64,000 nucleotides of DNA, from positions 255,929 through 319,928 of the forward strand of contig VXBP01008282.1 of assembly GCA_013400115.1 (NCBI GenBank). The letters run 5' to 3'. This stretch comes from Rhinopomastus cyanomelas. Its lineage: Eukaryota; Chordata; Aves; Bucerotiformes; Rhinopomastidae. The notes under the pieces are model-generated. The model searched no databases and was not told the DNA's origin. It saw only the letters and a program-made list of their open reading frames with translations. Positions 39,234-49,063 of the stretch are shown one piece after another. The translations under genes were made by a program, and so were the position numbers. Within the stretch, counting starts at the first letter, position 1; every line of letters begins with the position of its first letter.

Positions 39234-39588
39234 CCATTGACAGCTTGATGGGTGCATTAGTTTTTCCTCATAATTTTTCAGTTCATGGTGAACATAGAGT
39301 GAAGTGATGATCAAGGGAAAGATTATTTTGAACCTATCTTAGCACTCTAAGTATTTTGAAGTGTGTGACCTATTACAAAGTCTCCATGCAGTTGTGCCAA
39401 TCACTCAGGTGTGATGGAAAGGAGAATTTTGTGTAAATTTTGATGGCATCTACAAAAGGAGGATAATAATACTCAACAGAAAATGTGAAGGCCTCAGTTT
39501 CTAATGTACTTGACACATTATACCCTAACACACAATGTACTTTTCCTATGATTAAGTCACTAGAAAGTTGATAAAGGGTAACTATTTT
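39234..39588. other. Unique spacer between CR1 and SINE
   Basis: No recognised content. It ends in taactatttt, which may be one half of the target-site duplication of the SINE that follows. Confidence 0.5.
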
Positions 39589-39760
39589 CACAGAAGGTTA
39601 GAGGTCGTAAGGGACCTCGAAAGATCATCTAAGTCCAACCCCCCTGCTGGAGCAGGGTAAGCCCACAGTACCATCTCAAGTTGTCCTATATGGAGCTCAA
39701 ACCCATGACCCCAGGAACTCAGAGTCCTGTGCTCTATCAACTGAGCCAGCCTGGTCCCCC
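39589..39760 (-). mobile_element. tRNA-derived SINE with CR1 3' tail
   Basis: On the minus strand the element starts with ggggaccaggctggctcagt (39760 downward) and reads as a tRNA. A-box-like TGGCTCAGTTGA lies at 39737-39748, an anticodon-type stem CAGGA/TCCTG at 39712-39729, and B-box-like GGGTTTGAGCTCC at 39692-39704. By eye the frame is close to a tRNA-Lys or tRNA-Ile type D arm and T arm. A linker of about 35 bases follows, then a CR1 3' UTR (ctgctccagcagggg, ttggacttagatgatc, ending ttctgtg). The flanks taactatttt and aaatatttt may be a target duplication with one mismatch. A tRNA head on a CR1 tail is the organisation of the passerine TguSINE1 family, mobilised by CR1. Whether this copy belongs to it is not decided here. 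Confidence 0.8.
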
Positions 39761-39786
39761 AAATATTTTGTTTTATGAAGAAAAAC

Positions 39787-40486
39787 TGTGTTTCACTTTA
39801 AGAGAATTCTTCCAGTGACATGGGAGGGGCAGGCAAAATGTGACACTATAGGGGGCTGACTGATCAGTCCAGCCCCTTTATTTCTCTGGGAGCTTTTTCC
39901 CAGCATGTCCACATGGGACCCATATTCCCTCACCACTTCCAGGTTGGGGTGGGCATGGGAATTGGTAAGAAAAGAGACTGGGTTCTTTTTAGAAGGCATG
40001 TTTCCTGCATCGAGGGATGCAGTTCAGGCTATAAGGAATCAGGTCTGTCCAATCAATTTTCCAGACCAGCTACACTGAAGAGTTGAGAAATCCATCAGTT
40101 TGGAACAGCTGAGGGTTCAGCATCTGCAGACCATGGAGTACGACACCTGAGAAGCCTCTCACAAAGAAAAGAGGGTGGCTGTACCCCTCTCTGCTTGACC
40201 AACACACTTTCTTCAGGTCTGTAATGTAAAAACCCAAAGACCAATACAGTAGTAGCCTCCCACTGTATTTTTCTCAGAATGTGTGATGGGCTGTGATGGT
40301 TTTCTTGTGTTTCTGGTTTGTATGCACTAACTTAACCTTTCTTCTTTTCTGTAAATAGTTACAGACTTAATAAACCCCTTTCATTTTCCCTAAGCTACCC
40401 ATTGTCTAGAAAATTCTATCCCATATCTCACTGACCCCTAGCTGCTTTTCCTTCTATTTACTTGTGGACTTGATCCCACCACAACA
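39787..40486 (+). mobile_element. Probable solo LTR, ERVL-like
   Basis: The right part carries a typical avian ERVL-type LTR end: gtaaatagttacagacttaa, then an AATAAA signal at about 40370, a T/C-rich stretch, and a terminus ending ccaccacaaca at 40486. A TG start is proposed at 39787 (tgtgtttcac), but the left edge and the target duplication are not certain. No internal retroviral sequence is attached, so it would be a solo LTR. It abuts the SINE. Confidence 0.45.
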
Positions 40487-42340
40487 TCACACTTCGCAAT
40501 ATGTGCACTAAAAGAAGAAAAGTTTCATGATAATGTAGGCAATTTGGATTCAATTCTTCATGTCCCTTTCCATTCCACTTCAGTAGCCATGATAGGACAC
40601 CCCAAACTCTTAACTACAAGTTAATATAATGAAAGGTATTATCTGGGGCAGCATAGCTGATTTTCACTGTCTTAACATTGTTTCCCCTTTTCTTTCCTTA
40701 TTTTCTCATTCATTTATAATGAGGGTGCTCAATATTTGAAAGGAGACTCAAAGAACTCTTGCACTGTGAAACTAAAAGTTTATTTTTGAGTATTCAAGGA
40801 CCAGAATCTGTTGACTCACAGATTACTGCTACTAAATAGCATTTACTTATTTTGTTTCTGCAAAAAGTTGCAAATGTTTAATGCGTCCCATGTATCTTAC
40901 AGAAAGAAAAGACTTTGTTCATTTACCATTATCTTTTATGATATTAGAGCTGCATCTGATGTCTTTGTTAAAGACTTTTAATACTTTTTTAAAAAGCAGT
41001 AGGCTAGTACTAGGCTTACAGACATTAAAGCATGTTCTGGGAATCTGAGGAATATTAAATAAATGTAAGATATCCACTATAGGCCATGTACAAAACTGTA
41101 GTTATCTCTAGTTAGCTGATTTTATAATTACTTTAAAATATCATTTATGCACAGTAGATTTTATTTAACAAGGTTGGTCTTAAATGTGGTAATACCTCTT
41201 TAACATAGTTTAACCAGTAGTGATTCTACCAATAATTAACAATTAATTTTCCTAGCTACCAGACTACTGTGGTAATACTTAGAATACTTATCTCAAAAAA
41301 TAATTTCAAATTTTGCAAGATTAAAAACTAGTACTATCTCAAAATAATAGATTAACTAAAACCTAAATAATTTCTCACTTTCACATAAAGATTATTCTTT
41401 TTCATTTTAGACTGCTTGAATAATTGCTTGCAAGCTGGTTATATGACAAGTTCAGATTATTATTTATTTCTAAATAACTTCTTTGCTCGAACATATTTTT
41501 CCTGAGACTGATTTGAGGATTATATGATGTATCTCACCCATTGTCAGTTTTTGACACAAAGTTGTACCTATTCTAGGCTGACAAAATTTCCTAAGCATTC
41601 TAAAACAAACAAAAAAAAGACATTTATTTAATAGTTGGGAGCATTTATGTATGAACTACCCTTCCTGAAGAAGAACAGTAGATAAAAACCAGAAAACACT
41701 AGCTTCCTTAACACAGCACTTCACAGAGGTTAGCCCAGGTAATGTCACCAGTGAGAAGGAAACAAGAGAAGCAATTACCATCATGTTTAGCCACACTGGC
41801 ATCTAAAAGTAGGGAATGGGTAGGGATAGAATTCAGTAGGGAGATCTCTTCTTAGTTAGGTAACGCAGAACTGAAGAATCTTCCAATATATTTCATTCTT
41901 TTTGTATATATACACCTATATTTTATCATCTTTGGAACTGAGACCTAACCAGTGTTAAAGTTATGGGGAACATAACCAACCCATAAGTTATGAGTGTATA
42001 GATATGTATATCAAAATACAGAATTAATTTCCTAAGTTTGGAATATTGTTGTGCATTATACCCAGCATATTTGCAATACTGTGCCTTACAAAAATTTACT
42101 AGATGCTCAGGCACCATATGCTGAGTGCCCAGAGTAGTTTAAATTCATTGTGTACATCCAAGGCAATTCCTATTTCTGTCTAACAGCACATTAATTTTTT
42201 CACCTCAGCTTTTCAAATCCAGCAGTGCTTGAATTCTCTACTGTTCTCTGAGCAACAAATCACCTGCACTCAGCCAGTAACCATCCTAACCCGCGTTCAA
42301 GCGCAAGCCCAGTAATCTGGTCATAATTTTATCATCACTT
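40487..42340. other. Unique AT-rich noncoding DNA
   Basis: No gene or repeat recognised. Confidence 0.55.
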
Positions 42341-42921
42341 TCACAGAATCACAGAGTCCCTGGCTGGAAAAAGACACCTTGGATCATCGAGACCAACCAT
42401 CAACCCTACTCTACAAGTTCACCCCTAAAACAGATCCCCCAAACACCTCATCTAAACAATCTTTAAACACATCCAGGGACTAAACCACCTCCCTGGGAAG
42501 CCCATTCCAGTGCCTTGACCACCCTTTCTGTGAAAAATTTCTTCCTAATATCAAGTCTAAACTTTCCCTGTTGGAACTTGAATCCCTTTCCTGTTGTTCT
42601 GTCACCAATTGTTTGTGAGAAGAGACCAGCACCAACCTCTCCACAATGTCCTTTTAGGTAGTTATAGAGAGTGATGAGGTCTCCTCTCAGCCTTCTCTTT
42701 CTCAAACTAGACAACCCCAGCTCTTTTGGTGTTTCCTCATAATAGTGATTCTCCAGACCCTTCACCAGCCTAGTTGCCCTCCTCTGCACCTGCTCCAGCA
42801 CCTCCACATCTCTCTTGTTTTGAGGTGCCCAAAACTGGACAGAACACTCAAGATGTGGCCTCACCAGGGCCAAATACAGGTGGGTGATAACCCCTCTACC
42901 CCTGCTGGCTACACTATTTCT
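42341..42921 (-). mobile_element. CR1 LINE, 3' part, second subfamily
   Basis: The plus strand starts tcacagaatcacagagtccc, then tggctggaaaaagacacctt, gatcatcgagaccaacca, followed by a long ORF2 C-terminal segment up to about 42921, where the element is 5' truncated. It shares its 3' UTR type with the copy at 12462. Confidence 0.95.
42463..42873 (-). pseudogene. CR1 ORF2 C-terminal remnant, best preserved in the window
   Basis: A 136-codon frame carries the conserved block after the CR1 reverse transcriptase domain: VRPHLECSVQFWAPQNKRDV at the start, QRRATRLVKGLE (about residues 32-43), LGLSSLRKRRLRGDLITLYN (about 53-72), YLKGHCGEVGAGLFSQ and RLDIRKKFFTERVVK (about 104-118). After VVK the expected HWNRLPREVV is replaced by ALEWASQGGGL, because of an extra base near 42512-42516, so the natural end is lost. 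No RT catalytic motif is included. It encodes nothing for the host and is a dead LINE remnant. The overlapping plus ORFs are antisense shadows. Confidence 0.92.
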
Positions 42922-43060
42922 AAGAGAAATGATCTTATGTTTACATGTGATATTAACACTCTATTGTCTTATGTTTTGCCAGTTCCATACCCTAACACAA
43001 GGGATGCATTCATCAGCAAAAAACACCAGTGGGTTTTGTTATCTAGCTCTATGGAGTAAA
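42922..43060. other. Short spacer
   Basis: Unique DNA between the CR1 copy and the GC-rich block. No content recognised. Confidence 0.5.
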
Positions 43061-43353
43061 CAAAACAGCCCAGTGGGCAACAGAGGAAGGAAATGAAGCA
43101 ACAGACCCACTCGGGGCAGGCACAAAAAAACCAGCCTCAGCACACATCCCGCAGCTGCAACACAGAGACACCCCCCAGACACAGAAAACACCTGAGAAAT
43201 ACACAACCCAACTACTCACCCTAATCCAGTTCATCCTGTCCCACTGCCACCACAAGCTCCAGTTGACAGAGATCACCGGGAATCCTTCTAGCAACATAGA
43301 AACTCTGCAAGGAGCACAGACACCATCCCAGCTCCCTCTGCTAACAGGTCCTG

Positions 43354-43361
43354 CTTTTATA
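43354..43361 (-). promoter_or_regulatory. TATA-box match
   Basis: TATAAAAG on the minus strand in a GC-rich context, just downstream of a 31-base tandem repeat. Nothing in the sequence proves that it is used. Confidence 0.4.
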
Positions 43362-43377
43362 CTGGGAAGGGCACCAG

Positions 43378-43439
43378 GGGCCCAGGTGCAGGCTCTCAGG
43401 GCCACTCAGGGCCCAGGTGCAGCCCCTCAGGGTCATTAA
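43378..43439. repeat. Two 31-base direct repeats upstream of the TATA match
   Basis: Units 43378-43408 and 43409-43439 both begin gggcccaggtgcag and then read cnctcaggg. They differ at a handful of bases. Duplicated elements in front of a TATA box are common in LTR U3 regions but also occur as plain minisatellites. Confidence 0.8.
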
Positions 43440-43560
43440 GGCTCCTCCAGAGCTTCTCATGAGTCCAGCCTCTTCTCCTGGATGACCCTCTGACAACAGA
43501 CACAGAAAGGTCTGCTCTGGCCCATGTCCCCACTGCCTTGTCACCAGCCTTGATGAATGA

Positions 43561-44239
43561 GAACATTCAGGATAGGTGCAATATTTGGCTTCTAGATATT
43601 GGTGATAGAATTAGGAAAAATCTCTTTTTCATTCTTTGTTTTTGTAATTTTCAATGACACAAAAAAGTGAAAGAGAAATGACCATAGATGAATGCAAGTC
43701 ACCTTATAGAGGCTTCTTTTTCTGAAAAAGAAAAAAAAAAAGGCAGTGAATTTCAGATACCATTTTATTAGCCCCTGGAATTGCTGTAAGGAAAACATTT
43801 CATCCCTTACTGCATTCTGTACCCAAACCCAACAGTATCTGATAGGTTTTATGTTGTAAAAATACAATTCAGTGAGGGCTGTTTCTCACTTTCTTCAGAG
43901 GATTCTCAAGCTCTCTAAACAACCCAAACTAAAGTAATTGGCATTAAAAATACAGTTGAAAACTTTTAAGCCAGTAAAAAGAATTTGAAAAACTGAAATA
44001 GACTGAAGTCTTGGAGCAAACTTTAGAGAAGGTCTACACCTTGGAAAATATGTTCCTTTATTTTTTTTTTTAAATTCTTGATGTAATAACTCTCACAACG
44101 TTTTGCCTTTCTACTTGTATTAGGTAAGACATACATGATGAGCGAGTCAATCTAAGCCTACTTTAAGAAATATCCCAGTTTTATGTGTCTACCTCTGAAA
44201 AACTTAGCCTTTTTTACAAAGCAAAAAGAGCTCTGAAAT
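43561..44239. other. Unique noncoding DNA
   Basis: Contains a poly(A) run near 43724-43741 and a poly(T) run near 44060-44071, otherwise nothing recognised. Confidence 0.55.
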
Positions 44240-44318
44240 GTCTGTAGATGAGGGAAAGGCTGAGGGAGCTGGGTCTCTTTAGCCAGGAGAAGAGGAGACT
44301 GAGGGGTGACTACATTAA

Positions 44319-44458
44319 TGTTTATAAATATGTAAGGAGTGGGTGTCAGGAGGATGGAGCCAGGCTCTTCTCTGTGCCATCTCATCAATGTCTATAAATA
44401 TTTGAAGGGTGGGTGTCAGGAGGATGGACCAAGGCTGTTCTCAAGGTCATCTAGTGAT
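44319..44458 (+). repeat. 70-base tandem duplication inside CR1
   Basis: The block tataaatat, then gggtgtcaggaggatgga, then ccaggctcttctc occurs twice, with gggtgtcaggaggatgga at 44341 and 44411. Other CR1 copies have it once, so it is a duplication private to this copy or its lineage. Confidence 0.85.
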
Positions 44459-44671
44459 AGGATGAGGGGCAATGGTTGTAAGCTGGAACATGGGAGCTTC
44501 CACATAGATGTGAGAAGGAACTTCATGGTGAGGGTGACAGAGTACTGGAACAGGCTGCCCAAGGAGGTGGTGCAGGCTCCTTCACTGGAGATGTTCAAGA
44601 CCCACCTGGATGTGTTCCTGTGTGACTTGGCCTGGGTGATCCTGCTGTTGCAGGGGGATTGGACTGGATGA
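44339..44671 (+). pseudogene. CR1 ORF2 C-terminal remnant
   Basis: A 110-codon frame with MGVRRMEPGSSLCHLINVYK, YLKGGCQEDGPRLFSRS, DRMRGNGCKLEHGSFHIDVR, EYWNRLPKEVVQAPSLEMF and THLDVFLCDLA. It corresponds to the last part of CR1 ORF2. The GVRRMEPG and GCQEDGPRLFS segments are the two copies of the 70-base duplication, read in different frames. The normal stop after FLCDLV is replaced by tgg, so the frame runs on into the 3' UTR. Not functional. Confidence 0.88.
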
Positions 44672-44719
44672 TCTTTCAAGGTCCCTTCCAGTCCCTAATG
44701 ATTCTATGGTTCTATAATT

Positions 44720-44987
44720 ATCTAATGATAGGAAAAGGGATAACAACAGTGGGCTGGAACACAGGAAGTTCCACATAAATATGAGAAGGAACTTCTTCCC
44801 AGTGAGGGTGACAGACTTCTGGAACAGGCTGCCCAGGGAGGTGGTGGAGTCTCCTCCTCTGGAGACGTTTAAAACTCACCTGGATATGTTCCTATGCAAC
44901 TTAGTCTAGGTGATCCTGCTCTGGCAGGGCAATTTGACTGGATGATCTTTCGAGGTCACTTCCAATCACTGATGTTTATTCTGTGAC
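44720..44987 (+). mobile_element. CR1 LINE, second tandem copy
   Basis: Starts at tctaatgataggaaaaggga, just after the tail of the previous copy. It reads as ORF2 end (HINMRRNFFPVRVT, WNRLPREVVESPPLETFK, HLDMFLCNLV, stop) and then a 3' UTR ending near gatgtttattctgtga. Same orientation and subfamily as its upstream neighbour. Confidence 0.94.
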
Positions 44988-47545
44988 CGAATAAAAATTC
45001 AGTGTGACCTAAGATTTTATCAAGAAAACCTACTTAGTCCTCTTTGCAGTATAGTTTTATGCTACAGTACATAAAGTCCAAGCAATAACTGGAATTAACA
45101 ATTTCATAGCTGCAAGAAAGAAGGACAATAAGCAGTTTAAATGCCTTGAAATGACTCAGTTTGTATTTTTGTTTTCTCATTTTGTTGCGGTGTGGTGGCA
45201 ATGCTCAAAGATTAGAGTCAAATTTTGCATAAGGTTCAAGTTTTCCTTCCCTCCACTTGCATTGTAAGACTTATCATCATCCCCAGTGTTAACACCACAG
45301 CACAAAATGGGAGTTGCTGCATGGTTAGAGCACTTGGTTAAAATGTTATCCTATACGATAGCCACAGTTTAGCAAGAATATTATTGATAGTAAAGTTCTC
45401 AGTTGAATTCTGTTTGAACTATGTGTATCTGGGCCAACATGCCAAATGCCTGGGGAACAGTGAAGCTGAAATAGATCTAAAAAGATTTAGTGTTAATCAA
45501 TGCATGCGGGGAAATCTACTCAACTGTTTAAAGATATTTTCTTCAATAATAGACAGAATTTTTACCTTTAAATTCACAAATTCCTCTGGAGGTTACAGGA
45601 TCATTGGTTTAAGAAGGGCTGACAGCCCTTGGTCTTCTTCCATGACAGTGCTGCAGATGGCAAAGTAAATAACAAACCAAGCAGTGGCTCATTACAAAAT
45701 TGCACAGAAACTTTTGAGTGCTTTGCTTACCTTACTAGTCGTAATTAAAAATTACCAGCTATCTGAGTATAGAATAAGTTGTGGAAAAGTAATTAGTGAA
45801 TGTTTCAAAATCAAAGCATGTGCAACAGGACAATTGTGTAATATAAATAGTTTTCAAAGCAATGAAAAGCTCTGAGCCCATAGCATTAAATTCTTCCACT
45901 GAATTCTTCCTCTTTGGGAATGCAAGAAATTAGAAAGATGAAAGCTGCTTCTCTGATTTCCACACTCAACAATGTTATGAGATTGGAAAATTTGTGTTTA
46001 TATTGTCTTTAGTAAGAAGTATAATTAATGAAATAGACAGTATGATTGTCCAGAGGAGAAATCAAGCCCCTGAATACTCTTCAGCAGCTTCACCTGGGCA
46101 TGGATAAGATGGATCCATACTACTGAAGGACAGTGAGGGTCCTTGAAAGATATTCATTCCACTGCATTGCTGATGCTGTAATCTTTGTTTTATGCCAGGC
46201 TTGCCAGTTTGATGGAACAGTCCTCATAATTCAGTAAACGCTTCAGTTAAGACCTACACAGCTCTTATTTCCACTCAAGATGATCACAAAATGAGCTTGA
46301 AAAAGTGTTATGAATTAAAAATGCCAGGACTGTGGGAGTCTCTCTCCTACAGTGTGGCACTCTATAAAAATTTAAAGTGGTTATCGAAACTAGTCCCATT
46401 TTTACATATTCTTGACACTTTCTGTTGTTTTCTTCTGTGTTGCTTTTGTTGGGTTTTTTTCCTTTTAGCTTCACAGGAAGTTGCAAATATAAAATACTCT
46501 TTTCTCTGTTCTATACAGTACTACCATAATGCATGCTATGGAAGCAATGCTTGCAGTTCCAGAGTAAAGTTCTGTATGCAAAACAAACACAAAGTGACCT
46601 TATTTTGTAACAAAGTCATATTCTTCAGAGGTTTTTTCCCTGAAAGTTTTAAAGCAAGCTTGAATTCATGAATTTTAAAGATTGACCACAAGTTACGTGT
46701 TTCTGCATTTATAGCAATACTATTCCCTTGTTTTCAGTTATTGTCAGACTTAAATAGGTGTCAGGATTTTCTGTGTGCCTTGGTTAAATCTTGTAGGATT
46801 TTTTTTGCTACAGCCTATGCTTCATGTGACGTAGGATGAAAGGACTTTTCCTCCCACAGTCTCATCCCTGAAGCTGGTTCAAATTCAAAGGCTGATGAAT
46901 ACTATTCTACCACAACAAATCTAGACAGCACTGTTTTCATTAAACACTTGCCAACTTTTAGATAATTATTTGGAGATGGCTATCTGCCCCCCATTGTTTT
47001 TAATTTCTTCTTAAGAAAGATGTTTGCTAGATTCTCTCTCTGGAAGCAATCAGGGCAGCACCTTAACTGAATCTCATTTAGAATAATAGGAAACGGTAAC
47101 CACTTTGAAAGGAAGTGGTGGATGAGCTTTCTTGAAGATTTTAACATAAAAATAGTTGTAGAAGTGGCTATTTAACATAAAGTTTTTTAAAAGTGTTTTG
47201 AAAAAAGAAACTACCTCCTTTTTTAGTTTTTATTCTTCAAGACTGGAATGAATAGCCTCTCCCTGATAGGTTTAATTTGTTTTATATACCTCCAGGAACA
47301 AATATTACACAACCTTGTTCACTAAATCGTTTGCATGTTTAATTATACTCATAGTAATAAAATCTTTCTTAAGTATTTCTTGACCTAGCCCCTGACACGG
47401 AGTACTGATGTCTTTATAAAAACATTTGTTTGATACTGAAGAACTCTTAGATCTCTGAAGTCTTCTATAACCTGAAAAGTCAGCTCTTTCAACCTGTCTG
47501 TCATTAACTTTTTATAAATACCTTACTCTTCTAATTATCTTCCTC
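44988..47545. other. Unique noncoding DNA
   Basis: No gene recognised. The 126-codon plus ORF at 46291-46671 and the 94-codon ORF at 45384-45668 have no domain and unremarkable context. Confidence 0.5.
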
Positions 47546-47740
47546 AGGACTGAGGGTGGTTGATTGCTGGAATGGGCTGCCTAGGGAGGTAGTGGGGGCC
47601 CCATCCCTAGAGTCATTTAAGTTAGGCTTGATGAGCCTCTGAACAGCCAGACCTAGGTGGAGTTGTCCCTGTGTAGGGAGGCTGGACTAGATGGCCTCCA
47701 GAGGTCCCTTCCAGCCTAGAACATTCTGTGATTCTATGAG
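47546..47740 (+). mobile_element. CR1 3' end, third subfamily
   Basis: Contains attgctggaatgggctgcct, agggaggtagtgggggcccc, gaggctggactagatggcct, ccagaggtcccttccagcct and attctgtgattctatgag. The 3' UTR (ggctggactagatggcctcc) differs from the other CR1 groups in the window. Confidence 0.93.
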
Positions 47741-49063
47741 ACTATCAATGCCCAATATGGCACAGGAGTGATTTGTATGTGTCAGATCCACTGCAGGCAG
47801 TGAGTGAGTCTCACTTTGTTTCCATTATTTTTTCTCATTTCCAGCTACTTCCTTCCCATCTCGTACCTGTGCATCTGATTTCACTTTTCTAATAGCAGTA
47901 CTTTATTCTTTTCTACCTGAATTCCATTTTCTCAATTTTAGACAACTCCTCTGGTCTATCAAGATTGAATTCCAGTCCTCTTTTCTGTAGTTTGTCAACA
48001 GTTCCAATGAGTGTCTGCAGCTCCTCTAAATGTATGTTTTATTTCATCGTTCAAGCAAGTGATGGAAGTTCTGACCGTAAGAGAACTGAGGACGTACGTT
48101 CTAGTTAGACAATCAACCTGTGGTAAGTAACCTTTGAGCATGACTTTTCATGGGTTTTGTACACATGTAGTGATTTCCTCATTTGCAGAAATGGTAACTT
48201 TTTCATTCCAACATCAAAATATACCACAGCTGCTGCCTTCTGCCTTATCTGCTAGGCCAGTCACCCTGCCAGGAAAGGAAATTTGGCTGGCTTGACATGA
48301 TTTGTTCTTGACAAATCCATGCGGGCTATTTCTCATCATCTTGTTTTCCTCAAGGTCTTTGCAAATTGATTTTTTTAGTAATTTGTTCTACTATCTTTTT
48401 ATGTATCAAAGTTAGTCTGTCCAGTCTCCTACCCATTTTATTCTTTTAAACTAGCATAATCAAATATCGAAAGATTGTCAGCTTGCTAGTATATATTGCC
48501 AAAATTATATTTAGCTACCTGCCTTTGCTGTTTTAAATTGATGGAGAATAGTGTACTTTATGGACACAGTTTTTACAGGAAATTGCTTTCTACATCAAAT
48601 CTTTCCTAGATATATATCAGACAGAGACTAAAGAAGAAAAAAGGAGATTGGCCCAAAGCTTACTGGAAGCAGTGGAAAACCTCCCAGCTGAGGCTTCAGA
48701 CTTTGGATAAGGCTCTTAGTATGTGTCTGGCACTTGCATCAGTCTGGCACCTGCATCAGTTTGACAGACAGATCAATTTGTGAGCCTGGCTATGCAAACT
48801 GAAAGGTCTTTAAAAAGGCTTTGGTGCTGTACAAAATAGGAAGCAATGTCAGACCGACCATAATTTTACTGATAAACGTAGCAGTGCATAATTTGTGGGA
48901 GTCACCACTGTACTCTGTGTTTTCTGTGTCAGTAAGTAGAGATTTAATAAGAATAGAACTGCAACGCATTACAGTGGAGAAAGGAAAGGTGAATAATTTA
49001 AGGAATTTGCTGTTCTAATAAAACCTGCAGGAATTAAAATATCTGGAGATAGTTTATACTATT
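47741..49063. other. Unique noncoding DNA
   Basis: Nothing recognised except a 17-base duplication at 48726-48759. Confidence 0.55.
48726..48759. repeat. 17-base tandem duplication
   Basis: Two adjacent copies of tctggcacytgcatcag. Confidence 0.85.

Larger units (their letters stand above)
43061..43560 (-). other. GC-rich promoter-like block of unknown origin
   Basis: A block clearly richer in G and C than its surroundings. On the minus strand it shows, in order, two 31-base direct repeats (43439 down to 43378), a TATAAAAG box (43361 down to 43354), about 100 bases that could be a first exon, and a strong splice-donor match AGG/GTGAGT (GT at 43218-43219). Minus-strand ORFs 43049-43405 and 43341-43544 span it but have no recognisable domain. 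It could be the 5' part of an unrecognised LTR or retroelement, or a real promoter with a noncoding exon. Confidence 0.4.
44240..44715 (+). mobile_element. CR1 LINE, 3' part, with internal duplication
   Basis: Begins with gggaaaggctgagggagctg, then gtctctttagccaggagaag, and continues through the ORF2 end and the 3' UTR to an attctatggttctat tail. Contains a 70-base tandem duplication (see separate entry). Its tail abuts a second CR1 copy. Confidence 0.95.

Noticed and set aside
39685..39757. Functional tRNA gene on the minus strand
   Set aside because: The acceptor stem does not pair, the anticodon loop appears to have an extra base, the B-box core has T in place of C, and the sequence continues into a CR1 tail. 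It is a SINE head, not a tRNA gene.
43007..43559. 9-base inverted repeat CATTCATCA / TGATGAATG around the GC-rich block
   Set aside because: It lies outside the compositional edges and is short enough to arise by chance. No duplication of target bases was seen next to it, so a DNA-transposon reading is not supported.
46291..46671. 126-codon plus ORF with a hydrophobic middle
   Set aside because: The hydrophobic part comes from a T-rich run. No domain, no supporting context, and a partly overlapping ORF on the other strand.
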